From an uncultured Lachnospiraceae bacterium (lineage in GTDB: Bacteria > Bacillota > Clostridia > Lachnospirales > Lachnospiraceae), in contig CAJTVN010000019.1 of NCBI GenBank assembly GCA_910579685.1, positions 33,525 to 97,524 of the forward strand: a stretch of DNA of 64,000 bases. Direction: 5' to 3'. Position 1 is the first letter of the stretch, and each line of letters begins with the position of its first letter. The notes under the pieces were generated by a model. That model was not told the origin of the DNA, did no database searches, and saw nothing but the letters and a program-made list of their open reading frames with translations. Below are positions 7,618 to 16,154 of the stretch, in pieces. The position numbers were made by a program, and so were the translations under genes.

Positions 7618-8370
7618 CTATTTCAAATCTTTGCGGCTGTCAATTCCCAGCTTCTCGAATATATGGGATACGTGCTTTTTCACCGTGGCCTCGGAAATAT
7701 ACAGCTCTTCTCCAATCTCCCGGTTGGAAAGCCCTCTCCTTATGAGCTGTGCCACCTGCCTCTCCCGGCTGCTCAGCAGGGAAAAATCCGGTACAGAATC
7801 TTTCGTTACGGGTTCATCCCCGGGTATCCTCCCGGCCTGCCCCTCCTGTTCCTGTGTCCGCATTTCTCCCCGCTCCTTCTCCGTCTCCCCATCTGTTTGC
7901 GGCTCCTTCTCTTCCCGCATCCCCTGCCCGTCTTCCTTTTCCGGCTCCTGCTGTGCCTGCAGGCTTCCCCGTCCAAGAATAAGATAACCGGCAAAGCCGT
8001 AAAACAGCGGCCTGAAGTCGAGGGCCAGACGGGCCAGAAGCCCTCTTCCCGGTTCTCCCCGGCTCTGCAGACTGACAAAAAGAAGCATAAAGGTTTCGAT
8101 ATATCCTGTCATAAGAATATTTCCGGCAAAAATTTCTTTCATCTGCCGGTAGCTTTTCCCGCTCTCCATATAAGGCAGGCACAGGATCGCACTCCCCAAA
8201 AGCAGCATTCCTAAAAGCCCCGCATCCAAAAGCCGAACCAGATCTTCTCCCAGCAGGAAACACATAAGGATCAGATAAAACACGGCCGCCGCGAAGCTTC
8301 CCATTCTCTTTTTCATTCCTGTGACCGTTCTCCTTTCCTGGTCTGCCGCAAGTTGCAGTTCCAACCGCAC
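7618..8370 (-). CDS. Membrane-bound LuxR-family transcription regulator
   Basis: The 250-residue product has about four hydrophobic segments (about 24-40, 49-66, 83-100, 119-133). A Glu/Lys-rich linker follows (about 137-190), then a C-terminal LuxR-type HTH (197-250) reading SRERQVAQLIRRGLSNREIG and SEATVKKHVSHIFEKLGI. There is no receiver domain, so this looks like a one-component regulator that senses at or in the membrane and binds DNA from there. The GTG at 8370 has GGAGG 13 bases away; an ATG at 8316 with AGGAG is an equally good start (232 residues). It follows the MotA-like gene by 24 bases. The signal and targets are unknown. Confidence 0.8.
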   Translation of the reverse strand: MRLELQLAADQERRTVTGMKKRMGSFAAAVFYLILMCFLLGEDLVRLLDAGLLGMLLLGSAILCLPYMESGKSYRQMKEIFAGNILMTGYIETFMLLFVSLQSRGEPGRGLLARLALDFRPLFYGFAGYLILGRGSLQAQQEPEKEDGQGMREEKEPQTDGETEKERGEMRTQEQEGQAGRIPGDEPVTKDSVPDFSLLSSRERQVAQLIRRGLSNREIGEELYISEATVKKHVSHIFEKLGIDSRKDLK

Positions 8371-8394
8371 AGGCGGAACTTTTCCTCCGCCATC

Positions 8395-8850
8395 CTACTC
8401 CTGACCGCTGATAAATTCCTGAATTTTCACGTTCAGCTTGGACTGTATGGGAAGAAGCAGCAGGACAAAACACATTCCATACATGATTGATACGAGCATA
8501 ACCGCAATATTGGGCCCGAGGCTCGACAAATTGTCCAGAGTATACAAAATCTGTATCATCTGTACCATTGCGATAAAGACCGAAGCGGCTATGATTGTCA
8601 GAATCACCAGATTTACCGCTTCCCTTGCTCGTTTTAACTCCAGCAGCTTATCCGGCTTTTTCTTACCTATGGAAAACCGGAAGGCATTGCTGAAATCCTT
8701 ATGAAGGCCGCTGGATATCAAAATGGGGATCACCAGAAGCAGTAAAACCACCAAAGACATGAAATCAACCATACGATCCCATCGGCCGTCAGCAAAAAAA
8801 CTGATCAGCCAAGTGGTAAAAATCACTCCCAATAATGACAAAAAATACAT
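8395..8850 (-). CDS. Small MotA/TolQ/ExbB-like membrane protein
   Basis: The ~151-residue protein has a hydrophobic segment at the start, another near 30-50, and a C-terminal pair of helices. The text NLSSLGPNIAVMLVSIMYGMCFVLL resembles the proton-channel helices of MotA/ExbB (L..LGP.IA..L....YG), with LPIQSKLN after. It lacks the usual long cytoplasmic loop, so it may be a minimal or diverged member. The ATG at 8850 is preferred over 8856 because GGAGG sits 8 bases away. It is followed by the membrane LuxR-type regulator in the same operon. No MotB or ExbD partner is visible here. Family placement is by eye and moderate. Confidence 0.65.
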   Translation of the reverse strand: MYFLSLLGVIFTTWLISFFADGRWDRMVDFMSLVVLLLLVIPILISSGLHKDFSNAFRFSIGKKKPDKLLELKRAREAVNLVILTIIAASVFIAMVQMIQILYTLDNLSSLGPNIAVMLVSIMYGMCFVLLLLPIQSKLNVKIQEFISGQE

Positions 8851-8924
8851 ATACATCTCCTCCTCTTTTCTAGTTTATAGTTCCCTGGTTGTGCCGGCAT
8901 ATTTATTGTAGCCTTGGAAATGCA

Positions 8925-8963
8925 AAAAGAAAATACTACTTTCCACATGAAAAGTAGTATTTT
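8925..8963 (-). terminator. Terminator of the aldo/keto reductase gene
   Basis: A perfect 13-bp stem AAAATACTACTTT (8930-8942) / AAAGTAGTATTTT (8951-8963) is followed, reading leftwards, by CTTTTT. Confidence 0.8.
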
Positions 8964-8984
8964 CGGTAGTAATCCGGGTGGTAA

Positions 8985-10121
8985 TTACAAAATCATTTCC
9001 TTTTTGTCCAGATCCTCCTGGACTTTTGCCAGATCCTCGCGGATCGAAAGCTTCTGAGGACAGGCCGCCTCGCATTTTCCGCACTTGATACAGTTCTTCG
9101 CCTGATGCTCCGGGCCGATTTCCTTCTCCCATCTCCATTTTACAACATTGTAATTCTGGTACATGTGGTAGGTGTTCCATGCGGCAAAGCACCCGGGAAT
9201 ATCCACTCCCGCAGGACAGGGCATGCAGTACCGGCAGCCCGTACAGCCGTTCTGAACCCGGCTCTTGATGGTCGCCGCCACATCCTCCACCACGGCCCTC
9301 TCCTCCTGGGACAAGGGCTTAAAGGGAGTAAAGGTCTTAAGGTTGTCCTCTACCTGCTCCATGGTTGACATACCGCTTAAGATCACCTTCACGCCGGGAA
9401 AGCTCCCAACCCAGCGCAGGGCAAAGGAGGAAGCGGACGCATCTGCATCCAGCTGGCGGAATCTGCCCATGATATCCTCCGCAAACCGGGAAAGGCTTCC
9501 GCCCTTTACCGGCTCCATGATGATCAGGGGCACGCCCTTTTTCACCGCAAGCTCATATCCTCTCGTTCCCGCCTGCTCTTCCGCATCCATATAGTTAAAC
9601 TGGATCTGGGCGAAATCCCAATCTCTGTGGTTGATCACTTCCTCAAAGACCTCGTAGCTGTCATGGAAGGAAAATCCGAGATATTTGATCTTTCCTTCCG
9701 CTTTCAGCTTCTCCAGCTCCCCGATACAGCCGATCTCCAGCATCTTGTCCCATCGCTCCTTGCCCACCGCATGCATCAGGTAAAAATCAATGTAATCCGT
9801 CTGGAGCTTTTCAAGCTGTTCCTCAAAGATCGCCCGGATATCCTCCTTCTTTTCCACCTTCCACAAAGGCAGCTTGGTGGCAAGATAGAAAGAACTCCTC
9901 TCATACTTCTTCAGAATCTTCCCCACGACGATCTCGCTTTGTCCTTCATGATAAGGGTATGCGGTATCTATGTAGTTCACGCCCTCCGCAATGGCCTTAT
10001 CCAGCATCCTCTCAGCCTCCGGCTCGTTGATTTTCCCGTCTGCGCATACCGGGAAGCGCATACAGCCAAAACCCAGAAGAGAGGTCTCGATTCCAAGATT
10101 CTCCAATTTCCTTTTTTCCAT
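8985..10121 (-). CDS. Aldo/keto reductase with C-terminal 4Fe-4S ferredoxin domain
   Basis: The 378-residue protein has an aldo/keto reductase barrel (about 1-285). Asp and Tyr of the active site are in YIDTAYPYHEG, Lys in LATKLPLW and His in YLMHAVG. The C-terminal iron-sulfur module carries CTGCRYCMPCPAGVDIP and CIKCGKCEAACPQ. This fused architecture is common in anaerobes, where it may use ferredoxin as well as NADPH; the substrate is unknown. It is a single gene with its own AAGGAG site, promoter and terminator. Confidence 0.9.
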   Translation of the reverse strand: MEKRKLENLGIETSLLGFGCMRFPVCADGKINEPEAERMLDKAIAEGVNYIDTAYPYHEGQSEIVVGKILKKYERSSFYLATKLPLWKVEKKEDIRAIFEEQLEKLQTDYIDFYLMHAVGKERWDKMLEIGCIGELEKLKAEGKIKYLGFSFHDSYEVFEEVINHRDWDFAQIQFNYMDAEEQAGTRGYELAVKKGVPLIIMEPVKGGSLSRFAEDIMGRFRQLDADASASSFALRWVGSFPGVKVILSGMSTMEQVEDNLKTFTPFKPLSQEERAVVEDVAATIKSRVQNGCTGCRYCMPCPAGVDIPGCFAAWNTYHMYQNYNVVKWRWEKEIGPEHQAKNCIKCGKCEAACPQKLSIREDLAKVQEDLDKKEMIL

Positions 10122-10154
10122 GATTCTTCTCCTTGTCGTGTTCAGTATAAGGAA

Positions 10155-10183
10155 ATTTTATCATCAATCGGCGAAATATTCAA
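10155..10183 (-). promoter_or_regulatory. Probable promoter of the aldo/keto reductase gene
   Basis: Reading leftwards there is TTGAAT (10178-10183), a 17-base spacer and TAAAAT (10155-10160), 34 bases before the start codon. Confidence 0.5.
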
Positions 10184-10298
10184 TAAAACTTTCCGCCCTA
10201 AGGGAGTATTGCGCCAAAAGGCGATATACGTCAGTTTCGTTATTTCATTTCCACGGCTCACAGACTGCCCCGCGGGCTGTGAGTTGTGTGCGGTCAGC

Positions 10299-10661
10299 CT
10301 AATCCTCCTCGATATGTTCCCGGCCCATTTCGATGATGGTGCGCACATGGTCGTCGGCCAGAGAGTAAAAAACGGACTTTCCCTCACGCCGGCTCTTCAC
10401 CAGCTTATTCTGCTTGAGAATCCGCAGCTGGTGGGAGATCGCCGACTGCGTCATCCCAAGCGCCTGAGCAAGATCGCACACGCACACCTGCGCCTCAAAA
10501 AGCACAAAGAGAATCCGGATTCTCGTGGAATCCCCAAAAACCTTGAACAGCTCCGCCAGATCATACAGCTCCGTCTCTTCCGGCATGGTATCCCTTACCG
10601 CCTTGAGCAGATCCTCGTGGATCTCGGTCGCTTCGCACAACTCCAATGTCAATTCTTCCAT
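10299..10661 (-). CDS. ArsR/SmtB-family metal-responsive repressor
   Basis: The 120-residue winged-helix repressor is last in the Cd/Zn operon. The helix alpha-5 site is exact for the SmtB/CzrA/ZiaR zinc type: DDHVRTIIEMGREHIEE fits D-x-H-x10-H-x2-E. It also carries the CVC motif of ArsR/CadC in QVCVCDLAQAL, plus Cys and His near the N-terminus (ELCEATEIHED). The recognition helix reads TQSAISHQLRILK. I chose the ATG at 10661 (MEELTLELCE) over the upstream in-frame 10688 because the AGGAT site lies just ahead of it. It probably represses the operon promoter at 12913-12972 and lets go on binding Zn, Cd or Pb. Confidence 0.9.
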   Translation of the reverse strand: MEELTLELCEATEIHEDLLKAVRDTMPEETELYDLAELFKVFGDSTRIRILFVLFEAQVCVCDLAQALGMTQSAISHQLRILKQNKLVKSRREGKSVFYSLADDHVRTIIEMGREHIEED

Positions 10662-10766
10662 CTCTATCCTCTCTCTTTCTGTTCTCATTCACAGGCCTCC
10701 ACATGCGCAAAACCAGCCAGCTGTGTCTCTTCCGCCGCATTGCGTCTTCCTGCCGCCCTTTTCCCA

Positions 10767-12647
10767 TCAGAGCTTTTTCACAAACAGGGCGCGGATGGCG
10801 TTAAGCACCGCAAGCACCATGACGCCCACGTCCGCAAAGATCGCAAGCCACATATTGGCAATTCCAAGAGCTCCCAGAACAAGGCACAGGACCTTGATCC
10901 CGATGGCAAAGTAAATATTCTCATAAACGATCCGCAGACATTTTCTTGAAATCCGAATGGCCTTTGCAATCTTAAGCGGATCGTCATCCATCAGAACCAC
11001 GTCCGCCGCCTCAATGGCCGCATCCGATCCCAGCGCTCCCATGGCAATACCGATATCCGCCCTGGAGAGCACGGGTGCGTCATTGATTCCGTCTCCCACA
11101 AAGGCAAGCTTTTCCCTGACGCCCTTTTTCTCCAACAGCTCTTCCACCTTTGCGACCTTGTCTGCCGGAAGCAGTTCGCTGTACACCTCCGTGATCCCAA
11201 GCTCTGATGCTGTCTGCTGCGCCACCTTCTGCGAATCTCCTGTCAGCATGGCGGTTTTCGCCACTCCCGCCTTTTTCAGCGCAAGGACGGCTTCCTTCGC
11301 ATGGGGCTTTAATCGGTCCGAAATCAGAATGTGGCCCGCATAGGCGCCATCCAGCGCAAGGTGCACCACAGTTCCCACCTGATGACATTCGCTGTACCCG
11401 ATCCCCAGCCGTTCCATAAGCCCGGCGTTGCCGGCTGCGACACAGATCCCGTCCACCTTAGCCGTCACGCCGTTTCCGCTGATTTCCGAAACCTCTGTCA
11501 CTCTGTTCTTGTCAATTTCCTTTCCATAAGCCCTCTGAAGGCTCTTGCTGATGGGATGGGAGGAAAAACTCTCCACATAAGCCGCATATTCCAGCAGCTT
11601 TTCCTCAGGCAGACTTCCATGATGGATACCGCTGACCTCGAACACTCCCTGTGTCATGGTTCCTGTCTTGTCAAAAACCACGTACTTTGTCTGAGAGAGC
11701 GTTTCCAGATAATTGGAACCCTTCACCAGGATCCCCTCCTTGCTGGCTCCCCCGATTCCCGCAAAAAAGCTCAGTGGTATACTGATCACAAGAGCGCAGG
11801 GACAGCTGATCACCAGAAAGGTCAGAGCTCTGTAAATCCATACTCCCCACTGTGCGGGATTTCCCGTCAGTATCAGGAAAAGAGGCGGAAGAAGTGCGAG
11901 CGCAAGCGCCCCAAAGCACACCGCCGGCGTATAAATCCTGGCAAATTTGGAGATAAAATTTTCCGATCTTGATTTTTTAGAGCTGGAGTTTTCCACCAGA
12001 TCCAGAATCTTGGAAACCGTGGATTCCCCGAATTCCTTCGTTGTCTGAATCCTCAGCACGCCGCTCATGTTAATGCAGCCGCTGATCACCTCGTCTCCCT
12101 CTTTTGCCTCTCTCGGAAGACTCTCTCCCGTAAGGGCGCTGGTGTTCAGAGCAGAGCTTCCCTGTGTGATCACGCCGTCAATGGGAATCTTTTCCCCGGG
12201 TCCCACCACGATCACATCCCCAGGCTCCACCTCGTCCGGATCCACCTTTACCAGAGCTCCGTCACGCTCCACATTGGCGTAATCCGGGCGGATATCCATG
12301 AGGTCGCTGATATTCCTTCTGCTCTTTCCCACCGCATAGCTCTGGAACAGCTCGCCGATCTGATAAAACAGCATGACGGCAACGCCTTCCGTGTATTCTC
12401 CAAGGATAATTGCCCCCACGGTCGCCACCGCCATCAGAAAGTTTTCGTCAAACACCTGTCTGTTCAGGATTCCCTTGACAGCCTTCTTCAAAATGTCATA
12501 GCCGATCATCAGGTAAGGGATCAGAAACAGTCCAAACCGCAGATACCCTCCCGCAGGTAACTCTCCTACGGGAAGAAGATGGAACACGATCATCAAAACT
12601 GCCGCAAGAACAATGCGAATCAACATTTTTTTCTGTTTTCGGTTCAT
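10767..12647 (-). CDS. cadA: Heavy-metal P1B-type ATPase (Cd/Zn/Pb exporter) without HMA domain
   Basis: The 626-residue membrane pump exports divalent soft metals. Seen motifs are the transmembrane CPC (SCPCALVIS, about 282-286), the phosphorylation site DKTGTMTQG (about 326), the TGES loop, the SSHPIS nucleotide-binding motif and [20 protein letters not shown]. There is no cytosolic N-terminal metal-binding domain; that role seems to be filled by the separate 72-residue HMA protein encoded 18 bases upstream. The ATG at 12647 is chosen because GGGGGAG lies 7-8 bases away. The CPC sequence followed by ALVIS, and the ArsR/SmtB neighbour, favour Zn/Cd over Cu. Confidence 0.92.
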   Translation of the reverse strand: MNRKQKKMLIRIVLAAVLMIVFHLLPVGELPAGGYLRFGLFLIPYLMIGYDILKKAVKGILNRQVFDENFLMAVATVGAIILGEYTEGVAVMLFYQIGELFQSYAVGKSRRNISDLMDIRPDYANVERDGALVKVDPDEVEPGDVIVVGPGEKIPIDGVITQGSSALNTSALTGESLPREAKEGDEVISGCINMSGVLRIQTTKEFGESTVSKILDLVENSSSKKSRSENFISKFARIYTPAVCFGALALALLPPLFLILTGNPAQWGVWIYRALTFLVISCPCALVISIPLSFFAGIGGASKEGILVKGSNYLETLSQTKYVVFDKTGTMTQGVFEVSGIHHGSLPEEKLLEYAAYVESFSSHPISKSLQRAYGKEIDKNRVTEVSEISGNGVTAKVDGICVAAGNAGLMERLGIGYSECHQVGTVVHLALDGAYAGHILISDRLKPHAKEAVLALKKAGVAKTAMLTGDSQKVAQQTASELGITEVYSELLPADKVAKVEELLEKKGVREKLAFVGDGINDAPVLSRADIGIAMGALGSDAAIEAADVVLMDDDPLKIAKAIRISRKCLRIVYENIYFAIGIKVLCLVLGALGIANMWLAIFADVGVMVLAVLNAIRALFVKKL

Positions 12648-12665
12648 GATCATTCTCCCCCCTTC

Positions 12666-12884
12666 TTACAGAAAGATCTCGCAGTCGTCCTCCACCTTTT
12701 TGCAGTTCTTCAATACTTCCTGCATAACGGCCTTCGGCTCCTGTCCTTCCTCAAACTCAACGATCATCTTGAGAGTCATGAAATTAACGGTGGCGTCCTT
12801 TACTCCCGCCGTCTTCTTCGCCGCATCCTCCATCTTGTTTGCACAGTTTGCACAATCCACATCAATCTTGTATGTTTTTTTCAT
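12666..12884 (-). CDS. Stand-alone HMA metal-binding protein (chaperone for the Cd/Zn ATPase)
   Basis: The 72-residue ferredoxin-like HMA domain begins MKKTYKIDVDCANCANKMED. The metal-binding motif is DCANCAN, with an Asp before the first Cys as in ZntA/CadA-type domains, unlike the MxCxxC of copper chaperones. The C-terminal CEIFL adds one more Cys. It is first in the operon, directly after the metal-controlled promoter, and precedes an ATPase lacking this very domain. It is either a domain split off from the pump or a soluble metal donor. Confidence 0.88.
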   Translation of the reverse strand: MKKTYKIDVDCANCANKMEDAAKKTAGVKDATVNFMTLKMIVEFEEGQEPKAVMQEVLKNCKKVEDDCEIFL

Positions 12885-12912
12885 CCTTTTTCCCTCGCTC
12901 TGTTTTTTCTTT

Positions 12913-12972
12913 CATATGAACAATTATTCATATGTTTGATTGTATTATATGCCGGATCCCGTGTTCTGTCAA
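12913..12972 (-). promoter_or_regulatory. Cd/Zn operon promoter with SmtB/CzrA-type operator
   Basis: Reading leftwards there is TTGACA (12967-12972), a 17-base spacer and TATAAT (12944-12949). The near-palindrome CATATGAACAATTATTCATATG (12913-12934) follows at once and covers the likely +1. It fits the 12-2-12 TGAACA-N2-TATTCA pattern known for zinc/cadmium ArsR-family repressors. Confidence 0.85.
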
Positions 12973-13081
12973 CTGTTTGTTATATTTTTCTGTCCACCAC
13001 ATACGCCGGCCCGGTCAGACACCACTCTCTGACCGGGCCAAAATCCGCTTTTCTGACGGTTTCTTACCTGTTTTCCTTTTT

Positions 13082-15628
13082 CTACTTGATTTCCACTACC
13101 CTGTAATCCTGCTCCTCCACGGCCTTTTTCAATACCTCGTCCTCCACGGCCCCGCTCAGGGTCACGATGGCAGTTCCTTCTTCATGGCTCACGGCGGCGC
13201 TGTCCACCTGTTCGATCGCCTCCAGGCATTTCTTTACCCTTGCCTCGCAATGTCCACACATCATACCTTCGATCTTCATTGTCTTTTCCATCTTCTCTTC
13301 CTCTACTTTCCTTTTTTTGTTTTCTATTTGTTCCTTTTTATTTTGCCTGCGCTTCTTATCCTTACCCGTATCATACATTTTGAACAGATTCAGACGCAGC
13401 GCATTGGTAACAACACAAAAGCTGGACAGGCTCATGGCCGCGGCCCCGAACATGGGATTCATCTCCCAGTGGAAAATGGGAATCCATAAACCGGCAGCCA
13501 GGGGAATCCCCACCACATTGTAAAAAAAGGCCCAGAACAGATTCTCGTGAATATTTCTCAGCGTGGCCCGGCTGAGCCGAATTGCCGCCGGAACATCCTT
13601 TAGACGGCTCTTCATCAACACCACATCCGCCGCATCAATGGCAACATCCGTCCCGGCTCCGATGGCAATTCCGATATCCGCCCTGGTTAAAGCGGGCGCA
13701 TCATTGATGCCATCTCCTACCATGGCCACCTTTCCCTGCTCTCGCAGGTTCCGTATCACCGCTTCCTTTCCATCCGGAAGAACGCCTGCGATCACCTCGT
13801 CCACACCCGCCAGCCTGCCGATCGCCCGGGCTGTCCGCTCGTTATCTCCGGTAAGCATTACCACCCGGATTCCCATGCCTCGCAGCTCTTCCACCGCCTG
13901 GGGGCTGTCCTGCTTGATCACATCCGCTACCGCTATCATTCCCAGCAGCTTTTGATCCCGAGCAAAGAACAGGGGTGTCTTCCCCTCCTCGGAAAGCTCT
14001 CCGGCCCGCCTCTCAACTGTCCCGGAAACTTTTACCTTTTCACTGACAAATTTATAATTTCCGCCTGTCAGACGTTTTCCGTCAAGGACAGCCGTAAGGC
14101 CGTTTCCGGGAAGCGCTTTGAAATCCTTAGTCTCCTTTGTCTCTATACCCATTTCCTCCGCATACCGGGTCACGGCTCCCGCAAGAGGATGCTCGCTCCT
14201 GCCCTCCAGCGCATTGGCATAGAATAGCAATTCTTCCTCTGTCACCCCCTCTGCGGGAATCAGATCCGTCACTCTGGGCTCCCCGCTTGTGATGGTTCCT
14301 GTCTTGTCCAGAGCCACGATATCCGTTTTGCCTGCCTCCTCCAGGGAAACAGCCGTCTTAAACAGGATACCGGTTTTGGCCCCCATACCGTTCCCTACCA
14401 TGATCGCCACGGGAGTCGCAAGCCCTAGGGCGCAGGGACAGCTGATCACCAGCACGGAAATCCCCCTCGCCAGGGCAAAACCAATGCTCTCCCCGGCAAG
14501 AAGCCAGGCCAGAATCGTAATGATCGCTATTGTGATCACTGCAGGCACAAACACGCCAGACACCCTGTCCGCCACCTTGGCAATGGGCGCTTTCGTCGCC
14601 GCCGCATCGCTGACCATCTGGATAATCTGGGACAAAGTCGTATCCTCCCCAACACGCTGTGCCTCGCACTTCAAAAACCCAGACTGGTTCAGAGTTGCCG
14701 CCGACACAGGATCCCCCGGCGCCTTGTCCACCGGGATGCTCTCGCCGGTAAGCGCCGCCTCGTTCACCGCACTGCTGCCTTCCAGCACCCTGCCGTCCAC
14801 CGGTATATTTTCACCCGGGCGCACCACAAACAGCTCTCCCTTCTCCACCTCGTCTACGGAAACCGTCACTTCCCTGCCATCCCTTACCACTGTGGCCGTC
14901 TTCGGCGAAAGCCGCATCAGACTCTTCAGCGCATCCGTGGTCCTGCCCTTTGACCGGGCTTCCAGCATTTTCCCAACGGTGATCAGCGCAAGTATCATGG
15001 CAGCCGACTCAAAATAGAACTCATGCATGGCGGCCATCACGGCTTCTCCATCCCCTCTTACCTGGGCATCTGTCATGGCAAAAAGCGCATAGGTGCTGTA
15101 GACAAAGGCCGCACCGGCCCCCAGGGCCACCAGCGTGTCCATGTTGGGCGCTCTGTGCCAAAGGCTCTTAAAACCGCTGATAAAAAAGCGCTGGTTGATC
15201 ACCATAATAGCAACGGTGAGAAGCAGCTGGATCAGCCCCACCGCCACATGATTGCCCGAAAGCGAGGGAGGAAGCGGCCAGTTCCACATCATATGCCCCA
15301 TGGAAAAATACATAAGCACAAACAGAAAACCAAGAGAAGCGATCAGCCTTTTCTTCAAAAGCGGCGTCTCCCTGTCCTTGAGCATATCATCCGAAGGCCC
15401 TGCGGCCGTCTTTTCACTTCGGTCTTTTGCCTCCTTAGGCGCCGCGCCGTAGCCGGCCTCCTCCACTGCCTTAATGATATCCTCCGCAGAGGCCTCTCCC
15501 TCCACGCCCATGGAATTTGTTAAAAGACTGACCGAGCAGGCGGACACGCCTTCCACCTTTGATACGGCCTTTTCCACTCTGGCGCTGCAGGCCGCACAGC
15601 TCATTCCCGTCACCGTATATTGTTTCAT
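13082..15628 (-). CDS. copA: Copper-exporting P1B-type ATPase with N- and C-terminal HMA domains
   Basis: The 848-residue pump has an N-terminal HMA domain (MSCAAC, Cys11 and Cys14), a His/Met-bearing segment in [15 protein letters not shown], the CPC motif ([11 protein letters not shown]), [16 protein letters not shown] and [25 protein letters not shown] and AAMSLSSF in the last two helices are Cu(I) marks. After the last helix a Lys/Glu-rich stretch leads to a second HMA domain (about 780-848; MMCGHC, Cys791 and Cys794), as if a CopZ chaperone had been fused on. An AGGAAGAG-like site precedes an in-frame ATG at 13291 that would give this 69-residue domain alone. The start 15628 has GGAGG. 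CsoR lies just upstream. Confidence 0.92.
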   Translation of the reverse strand: MKQYTVTGMSCAACSARVEKAVSKVEGVSACSVSLLTNSMGVEGEASAEDIIKAVEEAGYGAAPKEAKDRSEKTAAGPSDDMLKDRETPLLKKRLIASLGFLFVLMYFSMGHMMWNWPLPPSLSGNHVAVGLIQLLLTVAIMVINQRFFISGFKSLWHRAPNMDTLVALGAGAAFVYSTYALFAMTDAQVRGDGEAVMAAMHEFYFESAAMILALITVGKMLEARSKGRTTDALKSLMRLSPKTATVVRDGREVTVSVDEVEKGELFVVRPGENIPVDGRVLEGSSAVNEAALTGESIPVDKAPGDPVSAATLNQSGFLKCEAQRVGEDTTLSQIIQMVSDAAATKAPIAKVADRVSGVFVPAVITIAIITILAWLLAGESIGFALARGISVLVISCPCALGLATPVAIMVGNGMGAKTGILFKTAVSLEEAGKTDIVALDKTGTITSGEPRVTDLIPAEGVTEEELLFYANALEGRSEHPLAGAVTRYAEEMGIETKETKDFKALPGNGLTAVLDGKRLTGGNYKFVSEKVKVSGTVERRAGELSEEGKTPLFFARDQKLLGMIAVADVIKQDSPQAVEELRGMGIRVVMLTGDNERTARAIGRLAGVDEVIAGVLPDGKEAVIRNLREQGKVAMVGDGINDAPALTRADIGIAIGAGTDVAIDAADVVLMKSRLKDVPAAIRLSRATLRNIHENLFWAFFYNVVGIPLAAGLWIPIFHWEMNPMFGAAAMSLSSFCVVTNALRLNLFKMYDTGKDKKRRQNKKEQIENKKRKVEEEKMEKTMKIEGMMCGHCEARVKKCLEAIEQVDSAAVSHEEGTAIVTLSGAVEDEVLKKAVEEQDYRVVEIK

Positions 15629-15684
15629 ACTGCCTCCTTTTCCGCTCTGAAAATCCATCCCCGCAAGGTCTATGCTTGCGGAGC

Positions 15685-15987
15685 TTACCGCATCAGCTTC
15701 TGCAAGGTCGTAAGAAGCTCGTCCACGGTTTCTTCCTTCCCCTCTTTAATATCCCTCGTCACACAGGTTTTAATGTGGTTTTCCAAAAGAACTTTATTAA
15801 AGCTGTTCAGCGCTGCCGTGGCCGCCGCAACCTGCGTGAGAATATCCGTACAGTAAGCGTCATTTTCCACCATTTTCCTGATGCCCCGAATCTGACCCTC
15901 CACACGGTTCAGACGGTTGATTAGATCCCTGTATTCCCCGGGCGCACGTTCCTTTGTTTTACAGCAGCATTCCTGTTCCTTTCCCAT
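15685..15987 (-). CDS. csoR: CsoR-family copper-sensing repressor
   Basis: The 100-residue all-helical repressor has the Cu(I) site Cys46 (AYCTDIL), His71 and Cys75 (NHIKTC), the C-H-C set of CsoR and not the His-rich set of Rcn[12 protein letters not shown] is the family helix-1 signature. Three consecutive Cys near the N-terminus (residues 7-9) are unusual and could add metal binding. It is first in the operon with copA 56 bases downstream, and a CsoR-type operator lies in its promoter. Confidence 0.93.
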   Translation of the reverse strand: MGKEQECCCKTKERAPGEYRDLINRLNRVEGQIRGIRKMVENDAYCTDILTQVAAATAALNSFNKVLLENHIKTCVTRDIKEGKEETVDELLTTLQKLMR

Positions 15988-16068
15988 ACCGCAAATCCTC
16001 CTTGCACTCCTGACTGACTGACTGTCTGTCCGTCAATCCCTTTCTCCATACCGTCCGCTTCATACATT

Positions 16069-16097
16069 ATTATATACCCCCGAGGGGTATTTTGCAA
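16069..16097 (-). promoter_or_regulatory. csoR-copA promoter with CsoR operator in the spacer
   Basis: Reading leftwards there is TTGCAA (16092-16097), a 17-base spacer and TATAAT (16069-16074). The inverted repeat ATACCCC-CGA-GGGGTAT (16074-16090) fills the spacer. It matches the TACCCC/GGGGTA core of known CsoR operators, so bound repressor would block polymerase directly. Confidence 0.85.
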
Positions 16098-16154
16098 CCC
16101 TAAAAAAAGCGCATGAAACATTCATACGCCTTTTTGCCCTTTCTTCCGGCATCC

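Noticed and set aside
12932..13489. Plus-strand frames over the end of copA
   Set aside because: Low-complexity Phe/Leu-rich shadows of the Lys/Glu-rich copA tail.
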